Shown here: one piece after another, positions 1 to 7,049 of the stretch | Numbering within the stretch: position 1 is the stretch's first letter | Layout: the number at the start of each line of letters is the position of its first letter | NCBI GenBank assembly: GCA_001777455.1 | Contig: MFDZ01000055.1 | Location: 1-26,537, forward strand | Direction of reading: 5' to 3' | Source: Candidatus Daviesbacteria bacterium RIFCSPLOWO2_02_FULL_41_8 | GTDB taxonomy: Bacteria > Patescibacteriota > Microgenomatia > Daviesbacterales > UBA10151 | Length of the DNA: 26,537 bases | Position numbers and translations under genes: made by a program | The notes under the pieces: model-generated | What the model was told of the DNA's origin: nothing | Database searches by the model: none | What the model saw: only the letters and a program-made list of their open reading frames with translations

Positions 1-1
1 C

Positions 2-1273
2 TTAAGAGAAGCGTCTTTTATGGGCGAAATTTTTGATGTTGCCGGAATCGGTTATATTGTAGATCCATATCTCGATCCAAGAAGAGATGATATGCATCCG
101 GACAATATGAAATATTATTATACATTTTTAAAACAGTTATCGGAGAAGCCATGGTTATCTTTAGTAAAAAATTCCCCCATTCCTCTTCTGAAAACAAAGG
201 AACATCAGGATATATTTTTTACCACACCGAATATCTGGTGGGTAATAGGTTCAGATAGTATTTATAATGAAGCTACAAAAAGCGCCAACCTGAAACTTTC
301 TAAGAATTCGATGATTTTTGCTGAAGAATATTCTGGTTTGGGTAAAAGAATTGATGAATTACCTGAAGCTAAAATTGTACTTAATAATAAGACTAATTCG
401 GATTTGGCTGCAAATTTTATAGATGCGGCGGATTTGATCTTTCCGGCGAAGGGTTTAAATTTTGAACCGAATAAATCAGGATGGTGGAAAAGGGAGACGG
501 CTGATTTAATCAGATGGAGAAGTTTCCTACAGGCGAAGTATGGAATTGACAATCAGGATTTTGATTTGGGTGGGGGGTGGGCGGTGGGAGAGGGTAATTT
601 GAAATTTGAAATTAGAAATTTGAAATTAGAGAAAGATAAGATATTACTTGCGAGAGTGATGGAGAGTTCAAGAAGTGGAAGCCTTAAATTCTATCAAGGA
701 GATAAATTATTAGGTCAGATCAGTACCAAACCTTGCAAGGTCAGACCTTGCAAGGTTGAAGAAACAAATGTCAGGTGGTTTGAAGTGGGCAAGCTAGATT
801 CCGGGAATGAAATAATAATTATTTCGGAAGGGGATATTAATGTTGTTAATGCCTTGGCAGTATTGGATGAGAAAAAATGGGCGGAGTATAAAGAAAAAGC
901 TCGGGAGTATCAGGACCGGGGGAGGATAGCAGATTTTGATGAAAAATATGCACAGGTTTCATCTGCAGATATTACATTCCAAAACATTAACCCTACTAAA
1001 TATAAGGTTTCAATTAAGGGTTTAGCTGAGCCTGTATTTTTAATCTTCTCTCAAAACTTTGACGGATTATGGAAGATAAATGGTCAGACTTCCCTGCCGG
1101 TGTATAGTTTATTAAACGGATTTAGAATAGAACGGAACGGAGATTACCTTATCGAATTTGAGGCTCAAAAATATGTAAACATAGGTTTAATAATCTCAGG
1201 CGTAACATTAACGGTTTTATCTTTGTGCATCATAGGGTTTTCTCGCCACAAGAAGAATCGCTTCTCGCAATAA
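2..1273 (+). CDS. 3' part of a large membrane protein, probably a YfhO/GT-C-like transferase (partial)
   Basis: The frame is open from base 2 and the first ATG (20) is preceded by sense codons, so this is the C-terminal part of a protein that begins left of the window. The visible part is mostly soluble: it opens with FDVAGIGYIVDP, resembling the segment after the last membrane helices in large YfhO/PMT-like proteins, and includes a beta-rich stretch near residues 320-380 counted from the ATG at 20 (SQNFDGLWKINGQ). It ends with one transmembrane helix (about 386-406) and a basic tail, HKKNRFSQ. By comparison with families, the missing N-terminal part should hold the multi-spanning domain, and this part would be an extracytoplasmic domain. 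The gene carries three odd inserts: a G-run cluster, a 7-nt repeat and a palindrome, all translated. A transferase role is inferred; no catalytic motif is in the window. Confidence 0.6.
   Translation, partial: LREASFMGEIFDVAGIGYIVDPYLDPRRDDMHPDNMKYYYTFLKQLSEKPWLSLVKNSPIPLLKTKEHQDIFFTTPNIWWVIGSDSIYNEATKSANLKLSKNSMIFAEEYSGLGKRIDELPEAKIVLNNKTNSDLAANFIDAADLIFPAKGLNFEPNKSGWWKRETADLIRWRSFLQAKYGIDNQDFDLGGGWAVGEGNLKFEIRNLKLEKDKILLARVMESSRSGSLKFYQGDKLLGQISTKPCKVRPCKVEETNVRWFEVGKLDSGNEIIIISEGDINVVNALAVLDEKKWAEYKEKAREYQDRGRIADFDEKYAQVSSADITFQNINPTKYKVSIKGLAEPVFLIFSQNFDGLWKINGQTSLPVYSLLNGFRIERNGDYLIEFEAQKYVNIGLIISGVTLTVLSLCIIGFSRHKKNRFSQ
568..594 (+). other. G-quadruplex-type motif inside a coding region
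   Basis: Five runs of three or more G lie within 27 nt (568-570, 572-577, 579-581, 586-588, 592-594), separated by 1-4 nt, in a gene that is otherwise AT-rich. The pattern satisfies the usual G3+N1-7 quadruplex rule. It is translated as a glycine-rich stretch (DLGGGWAVGEG) and abuts the 7-nt repeat that follows. Folding is not shown. Confidence 0.6.
596..630 (+). repeat. 7-nt tandem repeat (AATTTGA/AATTAGA x5) within a gene
   Basis: Five successive heptads: AATTTGA, AATTTGA, AATTAGA, AATTTGA, AATTAGA (35 nt). They are translated in frame within the partial membrane-protein gene as a charged stretch, NLKFEIRNLKLEKDK with flanks. The same AATTAGA unit is repeated just upstream of the gene at 16905, and a related AAATTCA array lies in the GT4 gene at 14862. 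Confidence 0.85.
729..757 (+). repeat. In-frame palindrome: 13-bp perfect stem, 3-nt loop
   Basis: Left arm aaccttgcaaggt (729-741), loop cag, right arm accttgcaaggtt (745-757). Each arm also contains the 12-bp self-palindrome ACCTTGCAAGGT, so the element is a tandem pair of palindromes 15 bp apart. It is translated as KPCKVRPCKV without interrupting the frame; these are the only two cysteines in the visible protein. It resembles a mobile mini-element tolerated in a coding region. Confidence 0.85.
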
Positions 1274-1288
1274 GAGATGCAGTTTAGA

Positions 1289-1294
1289 TATAAT
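1289..1294 (+). promoter_or_regulatory. -10-like box before the flippase gene
   Basis: A perfect TATAAT lies 6 nt before the ATG at 1301, the spacing seen for the leaderless-type promoter at 3235. There is no convincing -35 box 17 nt upstream (CGCAAT) and no TG extension, so it may be fortuitous. It mainly serves as weak support for choosing the ATG at 1301 over 1277. Confidence 0.3.
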
Positions 1295-1300
1295 GGGATT

Positions 1301-2566
1301 ATGTTTAAATCTGTACTTTCAACCGCCACCTTTAAACAATCTCAGATAACCATTCTCGGCACAATCATTAATGGGATTTTGGGAGGCGCTTTCTATATTC
1401 TAATGGCAAGATATTTGGGCCCTTCGGATTTTGGGCTTTTAATTGTTTCAATAACTACTTTAACTTTGATTGCAGATATTGTAGATTTTGGAACAAATAC
1501 CGGACTTGTTCGCCATGTTTCTTCAAGTTTGAAGCTGGATAAGGAAAAATCATTTAAGTTTTTAAAACTGGCCATAGAATTTAAGCTGGCGGTATGGATT
1601 CTAGTTTTGTTAATTGGTTTTTTTCTGACCCCATTGATTGCAAAAAATATATTTAACAAGGAAGCCTTAATAACTCCTTTAAGATTGGTAATGGTTGGTG
1701 TTGGAGGGGCGTTGTTCTTTTCGTTCGCTTCCTCAGCGCTGCAAGCTCTTCAAAGATATTTTATATGGAGTGTTGTTAATATTGCTGTAAATCTTCTTAG
1801 ACTTTTTTTTATTTTTATATTATTTGCTTCAGGTGGTATGAATTTATTTTCCGGTTTAGCCTTGTATATAGTTATGCCCTTTTTGGGTTTTTCAACCGCA
1901 CTTTTGTTTCTGCCTGTGAAGAGGATACTATTTATCAAAAATGAATTAAGTGTAGCAAAGCAATTTTTTCATTATAACTTTTGGGTAGCTGTTTTTACCA
2001 TCATTGCTGCAATTTCAGCGCGTTTGGATACATTTTTATCTGCAAGGTTACTTACCGGTTTTGAGCTGGGATTGTATGGAGCGGCCACACAGCTGGTTGC
2101 TGTTATTCCACAATTAAATAGTGCGCTGGGTGTAGTGGTAGCTCCGAAGTTTGCTTCTTTTCAAAATGATAATCAAATGATTACCTATTTAAAGAAAATT
2201 CAACTTTTAGTTTCGGGCTTTGTCTGCTCGGGGCTGTTGTTAATTCCTTTGGCAGTTTATCTGATACCAATAATATTTGGCCAACAATACACTCAGGCTA
2301 TAATTCCTTTTATCATATTGTTTATTGCGATGCTTATCTTTTTATTCTCTCTACCAATCCATGCCAGCATTATTTACTATTTTGCAAAACCTAAAGTTTT
2401 TGTTTGGGTTTCGATTGGGCACTTATTAATAATCGGATCGCTAGGTTATTTTCTAATTGCAAATTACGGAATTACAGGTGCGGCGGTATCTGTACTGATA
2501 GGCATGGTATTCAATTTCTTGTTGCCACTCACCTGGCTTCTCTTGAAAATATGGAAAAAACGTTGA
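1301..2566 (+). CDS. Polysaccharide flippase, Wzx/MOP superfamily
   Basis: This 421-residue, very hydrophobic protein has about 12 predicted membrane helices and the classic N-terminal signature of Wzx/RfbX-type oligosaccharide flippases: a first helix, then ARYLGPSDFGLL about 40 residues in, then a second helix. Members move undecaprenyl-pyrophosphate-linked oligosaccharides from the inner to the outer face of the cytoplasmic membrane. Length is normal for the family. An in-frame ATG at 1277 would add MQFRYNGI, which has no family counterpart and would run through the TATAAT at 1289, so 1301 is preferred. The gene follows the partial gene by 27 nt and its stop is 1 nt from the stop of the opposing methyltransferase gene. 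It is the only flippase in the window, so it probably exports the glycan built by the downstream genes. Confidence 0.88.
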   Translation: MFKSVLSTATFKQSQITILGTIINGILGGAFYILMARYLGPSDFGLLIVSITTLTLIADIVDFGTNTGLVRHVSSSLKLDKEKSFKFLKLAIEFKLAVWILVLLIGFFLTPLIAKNIFNKEALITPLRLVMVGVGGALFFSFASSALQALQRYFIWSVVNIAVNLLRLFFIFILFASGGMNLFSGLALYIVMPFLGFSTALLFLPVKRILFIKNELSVAKQFFHYNFWVAVFTIIAAISARLDTFLSARLLTGFELGLYGAATQLVAVIPQLNSALGVVVAPKFASFQNDNQMITYLKKIQLLVSGFVCSGLLLIPLAVYLIPIIFGQQYTQAIIPFIILFIAMLIFLFSLPIHASIIYYFAKPKVFVWVSIGHLLIIGSLGYFLIANYGITGAAVSVLIGMVFNFLLPLTWLLLKIWKKR

Positions 2567-2567
2567 G

Positions 2568-3227
2568 CTAATCTTTTTCAGTAAAATCTTTATGAGCTAT
2601 TAATAAACCGGAAATCCTTGGGAAGATAAAAGCAAATGGTGTCATAAAATAATACAGAGATTGTATAATAGGAGTATACCAGGCTATTATATTGAACGGC
2701 AATTTAATTCCTATTCCATTAACTGAATATCCCCTTTTTGTAAAATCGTTTACATTCCAGAGTGAATGGTGTTGGTCGAAATAATTTGTGGAGGGCATCT
2801 TAAGCCAAACATTTGGTGTGGTGATAATCACCCTGCCATTTTTTGCAATAATCCGGTCGATTTCATTCAGGAGTTTTTTTCCGATTTCCTTTTTCATGTG
2901 TTCTATTACTTCACTGCAAATGATCAGATCAACACTATTATCTTTGAAAGGAAGTTTTTTTGTGATATCTCCCGCTATTAGTTTGTCGTAAATATTGTGT
3001 TTTTTTGAAAAAAACAGGAAACTTTTGGAGATATCCATGCCAATTAACGTTGAATTTGTTAAATCTCTTTGCGTTCTTATTAAGAAGCCCACCATGCCTT
3101 TACCGCATCCGATATCCAGTATAATTTTGTTTTTTAAGTCAGGTAAAATGGCGGATAAAAATGGATGATAAACTGTGGGGTGAGTGCCTCCAAAAGCATC
3201 ACAATCAACGTCTTTTCCGTTTGCCAT
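2568..3227 (-). CDS. Class I SAM-dependent methyltransferase (antisense to the locus)
   Basis: A 219-residue Rossmann-fold methyltransferase: SAM-binding motif I ILDIGCGKG at 36-44, acidic motif GMDIS at 63-67 and the motif block ending in ICSEVIEHM near 103-111 (Methyltransf_11 type), then TTPNVW. The C-terminal part is hydrophobic and aromatic, suggesting membrane association. The start is set at 3227: a longer frame to 3263 exists, but those 12 codons coincide with the -35/-10 promoter elements, and the -10 box ends 7 nt before this ATG. It is the only minus-strand gene, convergent with the flippase and divergent from the GT operon, so it is transcribed independently. The substrate is unknown; a sugar or lipid-linked glycan is likely from context. 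Confidence 0.85.
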   Translation of the reverse strand: MANGKDVDCDAFGGTHPTVYHPFLSAILPDLKNKIILDIGCGKGMVGFLIRTQRDLTNSTLIGMDISKSFLFFSKKHNIYDKLIAGDITKKLPFKDNSVDLIICSEVIEHMKKEIGKKLLNEIDRIIAKNGRVIITTPNVWLKMPSTNYFDQHHSLWNVNDFTKRGYSVNGIGIKLPFNIIAWYTPIIQSLYYFMTPFAFIFPRISGLLIAHKDFTEKD

Positions 3228-3234
3228 AACGATT

Positions 3235-3263
3235 ATTATAATCTCACTTCCTATTCTAGACAA
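3235..3263 (-). promoter_or_regulatory. sigma70-type promoter of the minus-strand methyltransferase
   Basis: Read on the minus strand: -35 TTGTCT (3263-3258, 4 of 6 consensus), 17-nt spacer, -10 TATAAT (3240-3235, 6 of 6). The -10 ends 7 nt before the ATG at 3227, so transcription would begin at or within a base or two of the A of the ATG: a leaderless mRNA. This placement decides the start codon. Confidence 0.75.
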
Positions 3264-3281
3264 GCCCGAGGTTCACTTCCT
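3244..3281. repeat. Direct repeat TCACTTCCT in the divergent promoter region
   Basis: TCACTTCCT occurs at 3244-3252 (spacer of the minus-strand promoter) and at 3273-3281 (over the -35 box of the plus-strand promoter), 29 bp apart. Placement in both promoters suggests a possible regulator-binding pair. With only two 9-mers this could be chance. Confidence 0.4.
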
Positions 3282-3300
3282 GTAATACGAGCGTTATAAT
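3272..3300 (+). promoter_or_regulatory. sigma70-type promoter of the twelve-gene GT operon
   Basis: -35 TTCACT (3272-3277, 4 of 6), 17-nt spacer, -10 TATAAT (3295-3300, 6 of 6). The expected start point is near 3306-3308, leaving a leader of only about 6-8 nt before the ATG at 3314. An AAGGA element (3302-3306) lies at or just before the transcription start and may not be in the mRNA. It shares the 9-mer TTATAATAA with the opposing promoter. Confidence 0.75.
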
Positions 3301-3313
3301 AAAGGAATATATT

Positions 3314-4108
3314 ATGAAAATTTGGGTTAACACAATTGTACACAATGAAGAAAATTTTATCTGGTTTGCCATCATGTCGGTGATCGATTTTGTAGACAAA
3401 GTATTAGTTTGGGATACAGGATCAACAGATAAAACAGTTGAGATAATTAAAGAAATAATAAAGATAAAAGGCGATAAAATTGAGTTTAAGGAAGTAGGAT
3501 CTGTAGATAAATATGAGTTTACTAAGATGCGCCAGAATATGCTGGAAGAATCGAGATGCGACTGGACCTTGATTTTAGATGGGGATGAAATTTGGTGGAA
3601 GGAATCAATTTATAAATTAATAAAAAAGATCCGTACAGAGGGTAAAGACATTGAAGGGATAGTGGTACCGGTAATTGTTTCAGTTGGTGATATTTATCAC
3701 ACGCAAGAGCAAGAGGCCGGACGGTATGAAATTTTAGGACGCAAAGGTCATTTTAACTTAAGGGCAATAAACAAAAAAATACCTGGTCTGCATGTTGACC
3801 AGCCATATGGCAAGGAGAGTTTTTTTGATGAAAATAAATTACCAATTCAGGAGAGGCCGAAGATAATTTATTTAGATTCGCCTTATTTACATGTAACCCA
3901 TTTAAAAAGATCTAATTCAAAAAGAATATTTGATAAATATAAGCTTGAAGTAGGAAATCCGTTAGTTTTGGATTTTCAATACCCTGAGGTGCTTTACCAA
4001 AAATATCCACAGATAGTTTCTTCTCCCTGGTTGAAAATGTCGGGATTAAGATTAATAAAGGCAAAGTTTTTAACTCCTTTGCGAAAACTCAAGAGGAGAT
4101 TGTTGTGA
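3314..4108 (+). CDS. GT2-family glycosyltransferase
   Basis: A 264-residue GT-A fold enzyme. Visible motifs are VHNEENFI (9-16), nucleotide-binding DTGSTDKT (34-41) and the DxD-type metal/nucleotide site LDGDEIWW (88-95). No transmembrane helix is evident, so it should act on the cytoplasmic face, moving a sugar from a nucleotide sugar to a lipid-linked acceptor. The C-terminal half (HVDQPYGKESFF, HVTHLKRSNSKR) is not a recognised extra domain. It is first in a long operon with its own promoter. Its stop overlaps the next start by four bases (GTGA), indicating translational coupling. Sugar specificity cannot be read from sequence. Confidence 0.82.
   Translation: MKIWVNTIVHNEENFIWFAIMSVIDFVDKVLVWDTGSTDKTVEIIKEIIKIKGDKIEFKEVGSVDKYEFTKMRQNMLEESRCDWTLILDGDEIWWKESIYKLIKKIRTEGKDIEGIVVPVIVSVGDIYHTQEQEAGRYEILGRKGHFNLRAINKKIPGLHVDQPYGKESFFDENKLPIQERPKIIYLDSPYLHVTHLKRSNSKRIFDKYKLEVGNPLVLDFQYPEVLYQKYPQIVSSPWLKMSGLRLIKAKFLTPLRKLKRRLL
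4092..4099 (+). promoter_or_regulatory. Strong Shine-Dalgarno for the GTG start at 4105
   Basis: AGAGGAGA (core AGGAG at 4094-4098) lies about 6 nt before the GTG at 4105 and decides that start. It contrasts with ATG-started genes such as 7050 and 10907, which have no such element. Confidence 0.7.
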
Positions 4109-4794
4109 GCAATAAAAATGGTACGGAAATGTTGGAATCCATGAGTCAGGCGGTATGGTATAACCAGTGGTTGGTCGGAAAATTTAATAAGTTCCTAAAA
4201 GGAAAAATACTAGAAGTAGGCTGCGGAATTGGTAATTTTACCGGGAATTTGACAAACTACGGAGAAGTGTTTGCAATCGATATAGACAAACAACATATAA
4301 CAGAGACAAAAAAAATGTTAGGGAGCAGAGTAAAAGTACAATTTGGGGATATAGAAAAAAGTAGCGTTTTTTTTAACGGACAAAAATTTGACACCGTGGT
4401 TTGTTTGAATGTTTTGGAACATATTAAAGCAGATAAGACAGCGTTAAAGAATTTATATAATCTTCTGAATAAAGATGGGACTTTGATATTGCTGGTGCCT
4501 GCCCATGAGCTTTTATTCGGGGAAATTGATAGGTCCATCGGTCATTTTAGAAGATATGATAAAACGAAATTGGGTAAACTTATGACAAATACCGGCTTTA
4601 AAATTATTAGCGGAAGGATTATTAACATGTTGGGAGGTATAGGTTGGTGGTTTGCTTCTAAGTTTTTGGCAAGCAGTAAAATAGAAACAAATAAAATTAA
4701 AATCTTTAATTTCCTGGCGCCAATTATTTTACCACTTGAAGATATTGTTGAGCCGCCGATAGGAACCTCGATATTAATGGTGGTGCAAAAATGA
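4105..4794 (+). CDS. Class I SAM methyltransferase of the type paired with GT2 enzymes
   Basis: A 229-residue methyltransferase: motif I LEVGCGIGNFT (36-46), AIDID (57-61), FDTVVCLNVLEH (95-106), VPAH (131-134) and GHFRRY (146-151). The G-H-x-R-R-Y motif in this position is typical of methyltransferases that are often fused to a DPM1-like GT2 domain in proteins annotated as bifunctional GT2/methyltransferases. Here the partner is the separate next gene, overlapping by four bases (ATGA at 4791). The start is GTG with a good ribosome site, overlapping the upstream stop. It probably methylates a sugar or lipid carrier product; the substrate is unknown. Confidence 0.85.
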   Translation: MSNKNGTEMLESMSQAVWYNQWLVGKFNKFLKGKILEVGCGIGNFTGNLTNYGEVFAIDIDKQHITETKKMLGSRVKVQFGDIEKSSVFFNGQKFDTVVCLNVLEHIKADKTALKNLYNLLNKDGTLILLVPAHELLFGEIDRSIGHFRRYDKTKLGKLMTNTGFKIISGRIINMLGGIGWWFASKFLASSKIETNKIKIFNFLAPIILPLEDIVEPPIGTSILMVVQK

Positions 4795-5495
4795 TACTTT
4801 CAGTAATTATTCCGGTTTTCAATGAGGAAGGAACCATTGAACCTCTACTACGAAAAGTAAATAAAGTCAAAATTTCGGGAGTGCGCAAACAGCTTATTGT
4901 GGTTGATGATTGTTCTACTGATAATACGTCCCAAATCTTATCCTCTTTGAAAGATATCAAATTTCTGTATTTAAGACAGAAAAGTAATATGGGAAAAGGC
5001 GCAGCAGTAAGAATGGGCTTAAAAGAGGCCAAAGGCGATTTCGTTATTATTCAGGATGCAGATATGGAATATAATCCGGAAGATTATGCTAAATTGCTGC
5101 AGCCAATATTGGAACGGAAAACAAAAGTGGTTTATGGTACAAGACTTACTAATTACCCATTGAAATTTTGGGGTCCTGATAAAACTGTTTTACCGGTTCA
5201 TTTATTGGCAAACTATTTTTTAACTTTTTTGGTTAATATATTATATGGCTCGCATTTAACGGATATGGAAACCGGTTATAAAATGTTTAGCAAGGAAGTT
5301 TTAAAGAAGCTAAATCTTGTTTCAAATGAATTTGAGATAGAGCCTGAAATTACAATTAAAACTATTAAGTTGGGGTATACGATTTTTGAGATCCCGATAA
5401 CCACAAAGCCAAGAAGCTATGAGCAAGGAAAAAAGATTAGTTTTATTGATGGAATAATAGCTGTTTTTACAATTCTCAAGTATAAATTGTTTTAA
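4791..5495 (+). CDS. Polyprenyl-phosphate glycosyltransferase, DPM1-like GT2
   Basis: A 234-residue GT2 enzyme resembling dolichyl-phosphate mannose/glucose synthases: IPVFNEE (7-13), VVDDCSTDNT (37-46), NMGKGAAVRMGL (66-77) and QDADMEYNPED (88-98), whose DxD is D89/D91. Further on are METGYKMFS and the C-terminal PRSYEQGKKISFIDG block, typical of this group. It lacks the C-terminal membrane helices some relatives have. The family moves a sugar from a nucleotide sugar onto a polyprenyl phosphate; such lipid-P-sugars feed GT-C enzymes, and five PMT-like proteins lie downstream. It overlaps the preceding methyltransferase by four bases and the first GT-C gene follows after 4 nt. Confidence 0.87.
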   Translation: MILSVIIPVFNEEGTIEPLLRKVNKVKISGVRKQLIVVDDCSTDNTSQILSSLKDIKFLYLRQKSNMGKGAAVRMGLKEAKGDFVIIQDADMEYNPEDYAKLLQPILERKTKVVYGTRLTNYPLKFWGPDKTVLPVHLLANYFLTFLVNILYGSHLTDMETGYKMFSKEVLKKLNLVSNEFEIEPEITIKTIKLGYTIFEIPITTKPRSYEQGKKISFIDGIIAVFTILKYKLF

Positions 5496-5499
5496 GCGT

Positions 5500-7035
5500 A
5501 TGAAGGATAAAGTTAACTTTTTAAAAAAATATAAAGTATATATATGGCTAATTTTGATTTTTAGTCTTGCTTTTTTTCTGCGGACTTATCGGTTGCCCGA
5601 TATTTATGTTTTTAATCTGGACGAAGAACATCAAGCCGAGTATGCTTGGACAATAGTCCAGAATTTTCACATAATTTGGATAGGTGTTGCGTCGTCGCCG
5701 CTTGAATTTTACCTGGGACCGTATTTTACGTATTTTACTGCGTTTTGGCTTTGGATATCCAAAGGCGATCCTTTAATCACTGCTTATATTGCGGCATTAA
5801 CAGGCTCAATTACTTCTGTGACTATTTTTTTAGTTATTTGGAGGTTATTTAATTTCGCAGCCGGTGTTGTTTCTTCGGCCCTATATGCAACGCTACCTTT
5901 ATTTATTTTTTTTGACCAGAAATATTGGAATCCGATGTTTGTTCCTTTGGTGGTTGTGCTTCTTTATTTAACTCTAAATTTAGTTAAAAAATCGAAATGG
6001 TGGTGGATCCTATATACAATTCTTTTAGGTGTTGTTTTAAATACTCAACTTGCTCCTTTGCCACTGTTTTTTATTGGCGTGTGGCTCTTTATAAGAGGTA
6101 ATTTTTTTAAGGATTTAAAATTACTTTTTATTCTTTTATTAACTTTTATGTTGTTTTATTGGCCTCTTGTAGTGTTCGATTTTAATCATAACTTTAGTAA
6201 TATGAAAGCTATTGCACCACTTTTCAATAAAAATACTGAAATAAAAATTGTCTTTGATCCTGTTACAAAATTTAATTCACTCTTTGATAGTTTAGGGAGA
6301 TTTTGGTATCTAAATCCCGGCATTCCTAACTCTGATGAGATTAATTTTGGGTGTACATCTTTATCCCATGCAAATGATTTTAAAATAATTGATAAGTATA
6401 CTCAAAGAACAAGATCTCCACTTTGGTTATCCTTGATATCCGCTGCATTGTTTATTTATTTTTACCGTTTTGTAATTAAAAGAAAGAATTCAGCACTAAA
6501 TTTGCTAGCTGTTTTCTATCTAGTCTTTTTTACATTTTTTTTGATCTATCCCGGTGGAGCATTTGAGTATTATTATCTTGGTTTTCTAACATTGTTTACC
6601 TTTATTCCGGGAATTTTAGTTGCAAATGCAAACAGGCATCGATTGCTTCTTTTTGTAATAATTTGTACAGTAATTTTGTTTGGAGTAAATACAATCTTGC
6701 GGACATCCGATGAATTTAGCCTGCGGCCCAAAAAATTGCTAATTAAACAGGTGATGGATATTATTGGTAAAGAACCTTTTTCTATCGACGGAAGAGGAAT
6801 CTGCCATAATTACGAAGGCTGGAGATATCTGTTTAAGATTTATGGGAGATTACCGGAACAAAGTTATAGCGATAGGCTTTATGGCTGGATATACACCAAG
6901 GAAATTACAGATAAACAACCTGTTTATACAGTTATTCTATCCGAGGATCGTATACCGCTTGCAGAAGATTTAACTAGTTTGCCCTCTATTAAAGTTGGAG
7001 GCTACAGAGCATATATAAAAAAGAATATACTTTAG
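5500..7035 (+). CDS. GT-C membrane glycosyltransferase, ArnT/PMT-like (copy 1)
   Basis: A 511-residue integral membrane protein with about 10-12 helices. The first helix (about 13-28) is followed by an extracytoplasmic loop with acidic FNLDEEHQAEYAW (D41, E42, E43), where GT-C enzymes of the ArnT/PMT group have their catalytic acidic residue. The family transfers sugars from polyprenyl-phosphate donors outside the membrane. The C-terminal tail is soluble and contains SIDGRGICHNYEGWRYLFK. The protein is clearly paralogous to the one at 13333 (511 against 509 residues, the same motifs throughout). A 32-nt stretch at 5746-5777 is identical to 13573-13604, indicating duplication within or between related loci. 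Confidence 0.85.
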   Translation: MKDKVNFLKKYKVYIWLILIFSLAFFLRTYRLPDIYVFNLDEEHQAEYAWTIVQNFHIIWIGVASSPLEFYLGPYFTYFTAFWLWISKGDPLITAYIAALTGSITSVTIFLVIWRLFNFAAGVVSSALYATLPLFIFFDQKYWNPMFVPLVVVLLYLTLNLVKKSKWWWILYTILLGVVLNTQLAPLPLFFIGVWLFIRGNFFKDLKLLFILLLTFMLFYWPLVVFDFNHNFSNMKAIAPLFNKNTEIKIVFDPVTKFNSLFDSLGRFWYLNPGIPNSDEINFGCTSLSHANDFKIIDKYTQRTRSPLWLSLISAALFIYFYRFVIKRKNSALNLLAVFYLVFFTFFLIYPGGAFEYYYLGFLTLFTFIPGILVANANRHRLLLFVIICTVILFGVNTILRTSDEFSLRPKKLLIKQVMDIIGKEPFSIDGRGICHNYEGWRYLFKIYGRLPEQSYSDRLYGWIYTKEITDKQPVYTVILSEDRIPLAEDLTSLPSIKVGGYRAYIKKNIL

Positions 7036-7049
7036 ATATATACAGAAAA

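Noticed and set aside
1251-1265. Small hairpin AGAAG-aatcg-CTTCT near the end of the first gene as a terminator
   Set aside because: The stem is only 5 bp, lies in coding sequence and has no T-run after it.
2564-2566. UGA recoded as glycine, as in some CPR lineages
   Set aside because: TGA ends several genes exactly at family-consistent C termini and at 4-nt overlaps, so it acts as a stop.
3228-3263. Twelve-codon N-terminal extension of the minus-strand methyltransferase
   Set aside because: These bases hold the -35 and -10 boxes, and the extension has no family-like sequence.
2560-3310. Invertible (phase-variable) segment containing the methyltransferase
   Set aside because: I compared the sequences at both edges and found no matching inverted repeats, and there is no recombinase gene.
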